Shown here in pieces: positions 1 through 13,671 of a stretch of DNA of 64,000 nt. The DNA is from Monoplex corrugatus. Lineage: Eukaryota; Mollusca; Gastropoda; Littorinimorpha; Ranellidae. Both the position numbers and the translations under genes were made by a program. The stretch lies in assembly GCA_030674185.1 (NCBI GenBank), contig CM060312.1, positions 25,052,461 to 25,116,460 of the forward strand, in the 5' to 3' direction. The notes beneath the pieces are model-generated. The model did not search any database. It worked only from the letters and a program-made list of their open reading frames with translations, and was not told the DNA's origin. Each line of letters opens with the position of its first letter. Position 1 is the first letter of the stretch.

Positions 1-78
1 CAGTTCCTACTACTGAATTATAATGCACTACTCTACATTCCCCACAGACCTGGATATGCATGACCAGGATTCTTACAT

Positions 79-167
79 CTTTTGACTCTCTCAGCCTATC
101 TGCCACTTCCAGCAGCTTCCTGTAGAAAGCTGGTAGTAGCTGGTAAACAGGCTGAGGGAGTCATAAG
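79..167. repeat. Degenerate copy of the TTAA palindromic element
   Basis: The left arm TTTGACTCTCTCAGCC is mirrored by GGCTGAGGGAGTCATAAG on the right, with the core CAGCTTCCTGTAGAAAGCTG. It matches the inner hairpin of the intact copies in the MON1 introns but has lost its TTAA ends. Confidence 0.6.
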
Positions 168-762
168 ATAAAAAGCATACGAAACTGTATAAAAAATAAA
201 TATACTTAAAAAAAGCTATGAATTAAAGGCATGAAACACAATCTCACATGGACATCATTCACCCAAGAGCTATTTGCTTTTCTGCGTCAAGTCTATAAAT
301 CTTTCATTCCTAAGAAAGATCAGTCACAAATTTTCCACTGTACAGAAGAACACCTGACCTGAACAGATTCTGAAAACTAATGTACAACTTGATGGTAACA
401 ACTACAAAAAAGAGAAAAATCCTAGTCATATGTAAACAATCTGTTTTAATTTATTATTCAGCAGTTTCAAACATGAAAACTATAAATTTTTGTACTTGGT
501 CGAGGTGTTCTGTCTTAACAAGCTTACTTGAGATGGAAAAGGCACTGTAACTTAGGTCATAATTTCAGACAATTTGCTTCAAAATGTTTTTCCTTATAAA
601 TTTATAGGATGGAAAAATGTACACTATATTCTCTATTATTGTTTTCAATTGATTTTTCTTGTTTTGAAAGTTTTTCTGTGCTTCAAAACTGTTGACAGAG
701 GTCTGAAAAGAATGCTAATACCACATATTATCTCACTTCTACACCTTTACAACCACCCAGCA

Positions 763-833
763 CACACACACACACACAAATGGTCACTTCTTCACACACA
801 CACACACACACGCACACACGTGCACGCACGCAT

Positions 834-864
<31 letters not shown>

Positions 865-868
865 CACA

Positions 869-902
<34 letters not shown>
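763..902. repeat. (CA)n microsatellite with GCAC interruptions
   Basis: Alternating CA runs broken by CGCACACGTGCACGCACG-type purine-pyrimidine variants, so the whole tract has Z-DNA-like alternation. It lies about 160 bases past the MON1 stop on the transcribed side. Confidence 0.95.
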
Positions 903-1065
903 ATACAGACACAGAGCTGAGTGCAGACACATATCGTAACCATCCACCACAACGACCACTCTGTACACTTGCTTGCGTCACCAGGGGTGGGATGACAGTG
1001 TCAGCGATGAGAGGATATAACCAACAGCAGAAAATGCCAACAGTACCAGGACACAAGAGTGGGAA

Positions 1066-1206
1066 TCAAAAAGTCACAGAGTTGAGAATGAACAGTCTGT
1101 CTTCCTCCCGTTTTATCCAGCGCAGGAGTCTGTTCACCGCATGGATGGCCCAATACTTTGTGATGAGGGGACCAAACACCGCGTACAGTTCAAATCCCTG
1201 AGTTAC
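1066..1206 (-). CDS. MON1: MON1 exon 8, C-terminus and stop
   Basis: Acceptor CTGCAG before 1206. It encodes [28 protein letters not shown] and [14 protein letters not shown], then TGA at 1068-1066. A second AG nine bases further in (before 1197) would drop VTQ, but the family sequence favours the longer form. The nearest candidate poly(A) signal on this strand is AATAAA at 456-451. Confidence 0.92.
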   Translation of the reverse strand, partial: VTQGFELYAVFGPLITKYWAIHAVNRLLRWIKREEDRLFILNSVTF

Positions 1207-4200
1207 CTGCAGGACAAAAAAGTATCATAGTTTACCTGGAAAAGAACCATCGCAAACAAAATGACAAAAACAGGTTCTATCTTGCAGCTGATGTTAATAA
1301 TTCATTCTTGACACACTGATGTAATCATACATCAAAGCAGATCACCTGAAGCACTCAGTTTCAGTTTCTCAAGACGACATCTGCGTTCGGAACAAATTCC
1401 ACATGCATTAACGTCACAGGTGCCATGTGTATGGTGATCATGGCACAAGCCTTAAGCCTGCACATAAACCCATGAGCTGGCCAGGTCCTGAGGCCCTACC
1501 TAGCCTATGTTTTACCTAGTCTATATTATATACTGGTATTGTATCAGCCTATCACTGGAATAATCTTGGTTACACGTAAATGACGTGTATCTGTGTATCT
1601 TATCTTCAAAAAAAGGAACATATATATAAAGTAAATAAATAAATAATTATCTTAAAAAAACATGTATAAAGTAAATAAATAAAGGTCTGAATCACAACAC
1701 ACCTAGCAATTCTTTATAAACCCGTCTCACATGACAGAAAGAACCCCCCCCCCCCCCAACCCCCCCAGTCAAAACACAAAGCCTCAGCTGTCTATTAACT
1801 AGGTGAAGACAGTATTTTCTTAATCATAGGCCTGCGTGTAGTGGCTAGTGCAAAAGACTGACAACTGGGAAGATGGAGCTCCGCATCCCATCAGCCTTTA
1901 CCATTCTGGGATTTTGTGACATCAACCGGCTCCAACCCAGACACACAAGAGCATGATACCAACTCCATGGGAAACCTGAGATGATGCCATCAAGCCTCAT
2001 CCACTTCTTCTTTTCTTGTTTTGTTTTTAAGCATCCACTTCACGTAAATATACTGTAACCTTTACACAGCGTTCCAACTGCATAACTTTGCAGAAACAAA
2101 TTTTGCTTCTGTCCATTTAAACAAGATTTCAACATGTCAATCACCTGGCTAAGCTCTGTGTTTTGTTTGTTGACTGACTGAAACTACTAAATCATCCAGT
2201 TACATATCGTAAGAGCACCAAACATTTAACTAAATATTTCACATTTTAACACAATTTTTCACACACTAGTTGAAACTGAAAGCATGCTTATGCAGTAACC
2301 TGACTTCACATATGATTAATAGCATCATTTTTGTGCGTGTGTGACAGTGTCTCATGAACTCTTTGACTCCCTAACCCTGTCCACCAGCATTCTGCATTGT
2401 CATTCATGTTAGCAAAGCAAAAACTTAACCCTTCGACTCCCTCACCTTATCCAACAGCTTACTACAGGAAGCCGGTAGACAGGATGAGGAAGTCAAAGGG
2501 TTAAGTTTTTGCAGTTGGTGGACAGGGTGCGGGAGTCAAAGAGTTAACTCAGTTGTTCGAGAGCCATGGACAGGTTCTGAGATCAACCTTCAAGTGGGCC
2601 ACATGTTTTTTTTGTTTTTTTTTCTTAAGTGGCCCATCATCACAGTTGTCAGAATGCCATGCTCACAATGCAGGGACCATGGGTTCAATCCTTAGATGGG
2701 CTACTATTTTCCTTTCAGGACCTAGCCAGGGCATAGGGCTCTGTGCAGGTCCAAGAAGTCAGCAAAATAACTGCTGGTAGATATGGATGGAGCGTGTATG
2801 GAATTATCCAAGTGCAATGAATGCCCCTGAAACAAACAAACTACACACTACTAGCATCATGGAGGATGGATGGGAGTGAAAGACCTCCAAGAGTCATTGT
2901 TTCACCATAACAACACTGTCCTCTCACTTAACCCTTTGACTCCCACACCCTGTCCACCAGCATCCTGCACTGCCAACCATGCTAGCAAAGCAAACACTTA
3001 ACCCTTGATTCCCTCACCCTATCCACCAGCTTCCTGCAGGAAGCTGGTGGACAGGGTGTGGGAATCAAAGGGTTAAGTTTTAGCAGTTGGTCGATAGGGT
3101 GCGGGAGTCAAAGGGTTAAGAAGTCCAGGCCAAAGATTTGCATTCTCAATATGGTTTGATCCTAACACTAGATCCTAACACAACGATGCACTTTAAAACC
3201 TTTGCTACATCTCTTTGTCAGCACTGTTTGTCTTTGAATGCTGTTAAAAATGTATAAAAAGAAATCTGAAAAAGAAAAGAAAAGAAAGTGAAGTAAGTCA
3301 ACAACATTTTTTTAAAAACTAAATTAGTACAAAGAAACTTGGACATAAAGGAAAACTAAGTCACATGAAATGACATCAGCACGTGGCTAAAGATAGAGTT
3401 TTCAATTTCTCAAGGTAGTATAGTATCTCTCAGCTTGGAATAAATTCCACACACGAAAGATGGTAGTGATGCCATGGAGAAGATCCCAAATGATCAGGGC
3501 GTAAGCCATAAGCTGCACTCAAGCCCCAACGCCTACTTCACTTAATAGGTGTGTTATTCAGGGCACTGCTAAAAATTCCAGACAAAATACTGCAGGTACC
3601 TGTAACTTTCAAGCCAGGATATGTTTTATAAAAGGAAGCATAGAATATGACCAGACCTGTTATGCAGTCATAATCCCTCATGGGACTCCATTGCATCACC
3701 ACCATCATTCCTATTTTTGTGCATTATCACATCATTGTCAAACATTGTCTACAATTCAGTGTCCCTTCATGCCCTGCCCTTAAGATGATCTAAAATTCAG
3801 TGGGTTTGAAGGCTTGAAGTGAACTACATGGGAACAGTGACACAAAGCTGTCAAATGATGGGGCAATAAGAAAAGTGACTGATATTCTATCTTAATGGAT
3901 AAAACCGATCTGTGATTAAAATGGTTCGTTTTTTCTTCTTCTTCTTTTTTCTTTTAACCCTTTGACTCCCTATCCACCAACTGCAAAAATTTAAACCGTT
4001 GATTCCTTCACCCTACCCACCAGCTTTCTGCAGGAAGCTGGTGGATAGGGTGAAGGAATCAAAGAGTTAAGTTTTTGCATTGCTAGCATGGTTGACTATG
4101 CAGGATGCTGGTGGACAGGGTGGGGAGTCAAAGGGTTAACCTTCTGACTTTTCTCAGATGCATGTATGCACATCGTTTTTGCCAACGCTGTGCAGGCTGC

Positions 4201-7200
4201 ATGCTGCTGCCGAGTCTGAACAGTCCTCTTTGGGGGCGTGCATGCTAAGCGTTTGCTTGTTTCCATAAGCCACCAGACACTGACACGACTTACAGAATAT
4301 ATCAAATCAGCATATCTGATGTTCTGTGAGTGCATGCACACTACAGGGGTGTAGGTACAAACAGATCTGCACACATACTGTCTTGGGAGATTGGAAAAAT
4401 CATCACCTTTCACACACCAGGAGGGAAGTACCAAGTTGGACTGACCATCAAGATTAGTTGTAACTTTCATTCACATTTTCCTGATCATGTATTATTAAAA
4501 AAAAAAAATATCAGTGTTTTAGCTGTTTGCACACTATAATGCTAACTGGTATTTACAATTTTGGTGACTTGTGATGTTGTTATGTGCATGACAGTGACAT
4601 GCACACAGCACACACACACACACACACATGCGCACAAACACACGCACACATATACAACATAGACACACATATACACATGGAGCTCCAAATACTCACCCAT
4701 CCAAGCAAAGTTTCATACTGGCCCACGTGGAAAAGAATCTTGAGCGGCCGCCCTGAAGTGTGAATGCGATGGTGCAGATAGTAGTACATGCCAAACAACC
4801 GTTCCTGCTCTTCCACACTGGTGTAAGGCGCCTCCAGCTCTGGGCTGGTGTACTGCGCCGTACTGCGGGATTTGTAAAGAAAGTGGCGCAGGTCTGGAAT
4901 GCCGCATTGCACTGTGCTGTAGCTGGTGCGTTTGATGGAACTGTTGATGGCTTGCAGGGCATTGTAACGAATAAGGCGCTGGATAAACCAAGTCAAGTCA
5001 ACTTCATTACAAAGCAGTACATCAGTAATAAAAGATCTATGTTGTTAAAAGAAATCCTGCACCAAACAAAAGCAACAACAACAACAACAACAACAAAACC
5101 TAACCAACCAAACAAACAAAAGACACACAGGCACACAATCAGACTGACATCAGCAAAGGTCGTTCACCACAACATATAAACACAGTGTTGTATCATCAAT
5201 ACTATAACAGATCTGAAGACCCATAGAAACTCTCAACAGTAGCATTCAGGCTTAAGTGAAACAGCAAATGATATATGAGGGTAGCAGGGTGAACATGCAT
5301 ATAAAAGAAATCCATACATAGAATCTCAGTTTTAAAACTGTTACATTCCAGAATGACAACATAACTTCAGCATCTTCAACCCATGTTTATTTCAGTGACT
5401 GGCATGTCACCTGCTTGCATTTCTTTAACAGTTCTGTCTTAACCTTTTGACTCCCTTAGCCTGTGCACTAGCATCCTGCTCTGTCAACCATGACAACAAA
5501 GCAAAAATTTAACCCTTTGACTACCTCACCCTATCCACCAGTTTCCTGCAGTACAGGAAGCTGGTGGATAGGGTGAGGGAGTCAAAGGGTTAAATTTTTG
5601 CTGATGGTGGATAGGGTGTGGGGGTCAAAGCGTTAAAACATCTGCTAAAATGATGATATATTTATGGGAATCTGTGCATGAAATTACACAGAATGATGTA
5701 TTAGGCATGACTAAATGTATTTTCAGATGATTTATGTAGTAATTTCTTGAAATTACTACATATTTGTAATATTTTGTGGAAATTCCCATAAAAAACCTCA
5801 TAACCGCTCAAGATAGAAACCAAAATAACAAAGGGAAAAATAGAAGATATGACCCTCCTGACAAAATCTAAAAGTATTCAGACTTTGGCTGACCTCCTAC
5901 TAACAGATCAATGACAGCTGACGAGCTACAAAGAGCTGCAGAGTTCCAGTGCACTAAGTGGCTTGACCCGGCTGAATTTTGTTTGTGTTCACTTTCCTAA
6001 TTTCATAATTTCCTACTTGGACATTTCGTTTGATTTTCTTTCTATATTGCAATTGGAGCAAAAGATCATAATAAAGCTTTAAGACTGCAATATCAGCAAA
6101 CACAATTAATATCTTTCCAGATGCAATCTTCCCCCCCCCCCCCCCCCCCCCCCAGACACAAAACATACATAATAAAATACACAAAGCTATGAACTCACAG
6201 TTTTAATTTGTCCTTGGATTCGGAGAGAGTAAAGAATGAGTCCCGATCCACCGACAGTAACAAAAGACATACTTCACAGTCGTCATCCAGGTATGACACA
6301 TGAGCTTGCAAAAAGCCGCTGCAAAGGAAGAAAAATTATGTTGTAAACAAAACTGCAAAATAAAGACTTTAATCCTGAGTTCAATGGAATTAAACTGAAA
6401 GAGAACTTTCTGGGCCAGCAACATGACTCTCCATCATTGCTTTACCTTCCCATATTCTGAGCATGGCCAAATACTCATTCAGAATGGGTGGACAGAAGTC
6501 TAAACACACTTAAGAATTTTCAGGCAAAATTGACATCTGTGCAAACACATCAGTCAGATCAGAACGCCAATACAAACAAAACTGCTGCAACAGTACACGA
6601 ACAAAGCTATTATAACTGCACAGAACGAAACTAGAAGAAAGCTTCTGCAACTTACGAAACATGCCACGAAGACAGTTTCTGCATTCTACAACTTGAAACA
6701 ACTTTGAAAAAAATCCAAACCGCCCACCATTGCTATCAACACTGATAACAAATAACCAACCAACCAACTAACCAATCAATCCCACTTCTATCAACACTGA
6801 TAACAAGTAACCAACCCACCAACTAACCAATCAATCAACCAATAAATCAAACAAACAATAAATCCAAAGCCAACCAACAATATCACCTACCACAACAGAA
6901 GTCTAAACGATCCTGGCCCTAACACACGCATACATCAAAATCAATGCAGGCAAATCACAAGAGAGCTTACCTGGCATCAAATTTAGGAAGACATATAGGG
7001 GTCCAGGACTCTGCCTCTTTGAAGGACTCCGAGGCATTGACCAGGTTGATGATAAGATGGAGGTCCATGGGGTGTAGGTAGTACTTCTTCATCCTCACCA
7101 ACGTCACTAGCTGGTTCTTGGCGATGATCAGGGCAAATACCAAATCCTGAAAACATTCAGTAGAACACGTGCTATATCATTACTTGTTTGAACAGATACT

Positions 7201-10200
7201 GAGATAGAGTAATCATAATCTCGCTCACTAATTTCATCATAAACACATCTGTAACTTCAAAATTTTGTATAATGAATTCATTATATACATATCTGCAGCT
7301 GACATGGAACTGTCATAATTTTGTACAGTAATGACTTTTTATTTCACCAGACCAATGAACTAAGGAGCAGATGCATTCATTAACCCTTTGAGACTTTGTA
7401 CGCAGTTTCACTGTGTGCATCTTGTTTCTGTTATATGCTTGTATGCCATCTCATTGCATACAAACATTGCGAATTTCAACAGTCAATCTATGGTCCATGG
7501 GATGTAATCCATTATACTGTACAAAACGCTGAGCCATCTCGAACATGTTGCTTTCTATTAATCATTATCATTATTAGTTGTTTGGTCAGTTTTTTTTTAC
7601 CATGCTGATCAACGGTGGCAATCAATAAATGCACTCTGTGTGCCAAAAGAACAAAAGTGATGTTCACAGTTCAAGAAAAGTTGGAAGGAGTTACAGGCAA
7701 GGGTGGTGGTGAAAATAAGGGGTTTGATGATCAATTTGAACAGCGATAGTGACAGTGAAGGTTAAGGTGTCCCAGGCAACAGCAGAAGTGGTGGAGAGAG
7801 TGATGGTGATGTCACTATGAGTGTCAGTGATGACGGCACTCAAGAAAGTGTTGCTGGTGCAGTGCTTGATGCAGACACTGATGTTGATTCTAGTGATTGG
7901 CATTGTCTTCAAATTCAGATACTGAAAGCAGTGGCTAATTTATATTCAATTCTTGACTTGACTGGTAGCCAGTTTCACAAGAAAACTTTTGCACTGCTCC
8001 ATTTGCTCTCCCATAGGACAAGTTGAGCTGAAATGTTCTGGATTCACTGGAGTTTGCATAACTTATCATCAGAAAGTCCAGCTATAGAGAGTCACAGTGG
8101 TCTTATCTGGATAGAATGAAAGATACACACAGCTTGTTTGCGGCATCAGCAGAGAGAAATGGGCAGATTTTGCTTATTCTGCGCAGTTGGAGATACAGGA
8201 TTTTGCTCAGGTAGTTAAATGAGCTTCCATGGATAGGGATTCATCAAGAAAAACATCAAGCTTCCATGCAGATTTGCTGAAGGCAGCAGAAGTCTGAGAT
8301 AACCATGACCTTTGAAGTTACTTTTTTTAGGGTTGACTTTTTATCAATGTATATTAGTTCTGTTTTTTCTGCATTCATTTTTAGTTTGTTTATTCTAATC
8401 CAAGCAGCTGTTTTCAATTTGTTTGCTTTCATCCAGGCAGCTATGTTTTCAATGGTGTTTGTAATTTGTTCATCTGTGCTGGAAATGTCTTTCGGAAAAG
8501 CAGAGCAGTACAGTTGTGAGTCATCAACAAAGAAATGGTAGAGTGCTCTTGACTGTTTGATAACAGAGCTTAAGTAGCTGTAAATACACAGTGAAGACAG
8601 CAGGGCTGTGGGACACCATACTTCAGCAGAGATGGAACTGAACTTATATCATTGTTGTCAACAGACTGAGTTCGAGAAGAAAGAGACAACTCAAACTATT
8701 TTTTGACAGTTTCAATGCAGACAATTGAGGATGACAATCTTGAGATCATGATGTCATGGTCACTAGTGTCAAATGCAGCTGAAACTGAAAGATCTAGCAG
8801 TGACAGAATGGACACTTTTCTATTATTACATGCCTGCAGAAGATCATTAACAATTTTTAACAAAGCAGTTTCTGTATTATGGGATTCACGATAAGCTGAC
8901 TGAAAAGGTTCAACTAGATTATTGACTTCTAGGTGACTGATCAGCTGCAAAAAGATGATACATTCAAGGCCTCTGGACAAGAATGGATGATTGGACACAA
9001 GCTGATAGTTATTTCCAGATTATTGGGATTGAGATTGGACATTCTGAGTAGGGGTTTGACTAGGGCATGTTTAAAGCTCTGTGGCATGACACTTGTGTTT
9101 AATGATTTCAGTTACGACTGGTGAAATTTCTTCAACACAGTTGAAAGGAAGAGAGGCAGGGATGGGTCAAGACAGCAGGATTTTTCAAGCATTGCAAGGA
9201 CAACTTTTTTCACCTGATCTAGAATGAGATGCCAGTAAAAGGGGGACACGCTGAGGAATTAGAGTTGCAGCTGAAAATTCTTCTTATGTGTTCTATGTGT
9301 TCTATTTTCTCTTACAAAGTCACTGAACATGCTGGGGAGGCCTGTGCGTGGTACAGTGTTTGGAAGGACAATTTAGTTGTTGCACCCATTGTCTAGCAAG
9401 TTAACTGGAAAAGTTTCTTGGAAGAATCCGAGTTAGACAGACACAGATTACACACAAACACACAGACATACAATTAGACAGACACAGATTACAAACAAAT
9501 ACACAGACATACACACAGACATACACACATACAATGCTTGCCATGTGAATAAAAGGAACCACTCACCCCATCTTTATAAAAATGAGGCAAAAGAAACAAG
9601 AAAACCAGACCAACCTTGACCTTGGCATTCTGAACAATGCTCTGAGCAATAATATCACGAACAGTGCTGTCCAGAGGCAAACAGCGAACAGCAGTAAGCA
9701 GAAGACCAGGCTCCGTGTCCATCAGGTTCAACAGGTTGTCAAAGAACTTCTCAGCCCCTGTCAGCAGACGTCGCAGATCATAGTTCCGCCGCTGCTTGAA
9801 GATCTTTGTCAGGGCTGAATGCGTCAAAACACTGATGACCTGCAAGAAAGTAGTTACAGTTTGTTTTCTCAAGACAGTATCTCTGTATTTGGAAATTTTC
9901 CATGCACTAATGCTGCAAATGCTACAAGATGGAAAAGAATCTAAAATAAACATGTCAAATACTATAAGCCTGTGCATAGATAAACACTAGATGCTGGCAA
10001 GGTCTTGAGATCCTACTTAGCTGATGATCTCTATATACTGTTGTCTATCTTTCTTGCCATTCAAAAAATTAGGCAAGCAAGCAGCAGAACTAATCAAACT
10101 GACCTTCAGTTACTCTTTTCACTCTGGATCTTAAGTTAATCTGCTCATTCAAAACATTCTTACATGAAAAACTGCACTTGCCAGACATTTTTTCTTGATC

Positions 10201-13200
10201 TGAAAAACATGCCATCCCCCCCCCCCCCCCCCCCCAACACATATAGTACATACAAACACACAAACAGATAATTAGTCAGAGCAAATCAGGAAAATGCAAA
10301 CCTGCTTACCCAAAAATTTACATATCAGTATTGTCAACCATATTTGTCAGGAATTCTGAACATCTGTCATTCAAAAAAAAAAAAAATTGGTGACCAATAT
10401 AAAATCCAAATTTATTGGACAGAAAATGTTATCAACAGCTGTACAATAACTATGCACACACAATAGCACACACAACATGCTTTTAAAAATTATATGCACA
10501 CACAACATGCTTTTAAAAATTAATGTGCATTAATAAAGATCACTGTATTTTTAAATTTTGGTGTCATGTAAAAAATATATACATAATAACATTAAGGCCT
10601 TGCCAGTCTCTATTTTCTTAGTGAATACTTAATCATGAGGACTAGAGTTTGTTTACTGTTAGTTATCTTATGGCAATGTGATATGATGGAACTGATGTTT
10701 GATTTGTAGACAAATGGTGTTTTAACACAGCCCAATTGTTTATGGTGTGTGGAGTCCGTGTGGTGCTGACACTAATTTTTTTCACCCATGTGAACACAAA
10801 ATGTCCAGCTGACACACACACTGAACTAGAATCTGCCCTTCAGGGATGCAGAAAATTCCAAACTTGGAATGCTGAAATCAGCAGTCAATTTAGGAAAAAT
10901 TCCAACAGATCTGAAAGTGTAAACAGGTCTGAAAATACATTACATAATTTGTGATGAAAGACAACCTTTTCTGTATCTTCCACTCTCTGTACAAAAACAG
11001 CTCTGAGTTACCAGTCACAATGGTGTAGTGGTTAATGCAACAGACTACTGAATGAAAGGTTGTGGGTTCAAATCCCCATCAGTCCCTTCAATTACTGAGG
11101 GATTTTTCAGCTTCAACCAACTCCTACCCAGAGATGAGTGTGCTAGGGGCTCTTTGGGAAGACTGGAACCACAAATTTGAATCTCATCCACGTCATGGAT
11201 GCATTACCAAGGGCGTTGCTCAAATCTTCTGACCAACACCACAGCTGTCGGTATCTCTCAGGCCTGGTTGACACCAGGATATATTGATAGTAAGCATAGA
11301 GTACAGCCCTGTTAGGTAGTCTCAATCCTAGATGGAACTCCATAACATCATGATTATCATCCTCATGCTTCTAATCATCATCACATGATAGTGAGCATAG
11401 ATTACAGCCCTGTCAGGTAGTCTCAATCCTAGCTGGAACTCCATAACATCATGATTATCATCCTCATACTCCTCATCATCATCACATTGTGAAAACTCTA
11501 TCAGATTCTGTAGCCATTACAGAAGTATAGAAAATGTGACCAAAAACAACAAACAAACAAACAAACAAACAAACAAACAAAACAAAACAACACACACAAA
11601 AAACCCAAAACAACCATGAACAAAGAAAGGTGAGCATACAGAAGTCTACATAAGTGTAACAAGCCTTAAACAGACTGGTTCTGAATTTGTATATTTCAGT
11701 CAAAATTCCCCTGCAACAAACCCACTGTGATGGACTGACACAGTCACTGACCTGGTTATAGACATACATGAGCTGCAGCAACATCTGCTGTGTGGAGTCC
11801 ATACCGCGTGTGACACCCACCAGGATGAGGTGATCACGCACCAGGAAGACAAACTTGTGCTGACCAGCGATTATGGAGCGAATGTTGTCTTTAGCGTCTT
11901 GCACAAATGACACCAAGGCCTGCATGACCCCCATGATAGTCACTAGCTTGTCTTCTTTTCCATGTCTGAAATGATAATCAACAGCAAAACCACATCATCC
12001 CCATACAAACAGCAATAACCACACCATCCCCATCATCAATGACAACATGGGACAAAGAACTTATAGCTTGAGGCTTTGTGACAGCTGATATTGCATACTC
12101 TGTTTTTCACTTGAAACCAGCAAGGACACAAGTTTGCTTTAATGCAGTTATGCATTATAATGAAGGCTACTTTCAAAGGCACAATCTGCATTAATGCAGT
12201 TATGCATTATAATGAAGACTACTTTCAAAGGCACAATTTGCATTAATGCAGTTATGCATTAGCATGAAGATTGTCTTCAAAGGCAGAATTAGCATTAATG
12301 CAGTTATGCATTATAATGAAGACTATCTTCAAAGGCAGAATTTGCATAATGCAGTTATGCATTATAATAAAGACTATCTTCAAAGGCAGAGCCTCATAAT
12401 GTAATACATAAAACAGCACATGTTTAAGACTATCTTTAACTAAGGGCAGATCTTTAAGTCAGCACATGCTTAAGATTATCTTCAAAGGCAAATTCTTATA
12501 AAACAAAACATGCTAACTTCAGAGGCAGATCCTTAACAACCAGCACAAATTTATCTTCAAAGGCGAATTCTTTTAAAATGGAACATGCCTAAGATTATCT
12601 TATTATCTTCAATGGCAGATTCTTATGAAACAGCAAAAACTTGGCTTACCCTTCCAACTAAAAATGAATTTGTCATAGACCTTTGGAACTTCTCATAGTA
12701 GCTGAACCAATACACAAATTTTCTCTAAAAATATAATATGGAAAGATTGATGATAAATTCTAAAATTACACACAGGCATTCTTTCCTATCGAGTTAACTC
12801 ACTCGCTATGTACACGGCTGTTTAAGGGTGATCACTTAGTTTCGTCCCGCGGCGGCAGCTGTAGCAGCGCGAAGCCCACTGAGTGCTGCCCTGACCTAGA
12901 AATACGAGCTCGTAGCTCCGCCTTGTTACCGGCGATCTCGCTACGCCGTATAAGCGCAGTAGTAACTATTACAAACAAGTAACTTCAGTTTTCCACTAAT
13001 TTTCTCAAGAGCTTTGTTTGTATTGGTCTGTAATGTGCATCATTAAAAAGCTGAGATTTTTCTCAATAAAATGATATGTAACTCAACACGTTACGTACAT
13101 GTAAGTGTCCAACTAAACGCACAGAGAAGAGAGAGAATGAAAGACGGTGTTGACATGATTTTCAATCTTCGACCGTGAAATGATCAATGTTCCAACGCCG

Positions 13201-13630
13201 GTAAAATCCAAATGCCAGTTCTCGAATAAAAGTAAAGGCACACATTAGAAGAATGTTGTCTGTAGGGGACGGCTGTTTTTCATTTTTCATGTTTCGCGGC
13301 TTAGGGGCCACGTATAGCGTATCGTAATAACACATGTGACAGCTAAGGTAAACAGGGATGCGGGCGAGGCTGTTGGTGGTTACTGGTTCTGGCAGCTCAT
13401 TAATCTTTAGAGTCTTCAGTGAATGTTGGTATCATTTCAGTCCTTTGGATAACGCTTACCACGTACTTACTGTGGCAGAATTCCTTTGTGCTTGATAATT
13501 GTGTATAGTGTTGCCTTGGACATTTTCGTTTGAAATATAAGTGTACTGAGACGACCAGAGTCAGGTTTTGCATGTTGTAGTCATTGATTATCTCTGTTTA
13601 TTTTCTTTTGTTTTTGTTGCGTGTGTGTGT

Positions 13631-13671
<41 letters not shown>

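Larger units (their letters stand above)
1..1065. other. Downstream of MON1: 3' UTR candidate and CA-rich stretch
   Basis: No coding sequence seen. It contains the presumed MON1 3' UTR on the minus strand, a degenerate palindromic element near the left edge and a long interrupted CA/GCAC microsatellite. Open frames across 728-1056 are readings of that microsatellite. Confidence 0.6.
1207..4696 (-). other. MON1 intron 7
   Basis: A 3.5-kb intron packed with repeats: two SINE-type fragments beginning TTTCTCAAG (1363 and 3403), a tRNA-related SINE body (about 1830-2030), a poly-C run (1746-1757), three TTAA palindromic elements and a CA tract next to exon 7. No further exon seen. Confidence 0.7.
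9840..11751 (-). other. MON1 intron 3
   Basis: Contains the repeat at 9866, a poly-C run (10217-10236), a 31-bp direct duplication of a GCACACACAACATGC-containing segment (about 10468-10530), a tRNA-derived SINE (11009) and an AAAC-type run (11550-11585). No exon seen. Confidence 0.6.

Noticed and set aside
728..1056. Open frames rich in His-Thr or Val-Cys across CA/GT repeats (here and at 13568, 16373, 16688, 31834, 52115, 52379, 55732, 57539)
   Set aside because: A dinucleotide repeat without stops opens all frames. There is no conservation or splice context.
4096..4539. Overlapping frames on both strands next to the third palindromic element
   Set aside because: No homology recognised; they lie wholly in MON1 intron 7 and overlap a repeat.
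11021..11090. A tRNA gene (good A and B boxes)
   Set aside because: No acceptor stem or anticodon arm closes properly, and the sequence continues into a SINE body repeated elsewhere.
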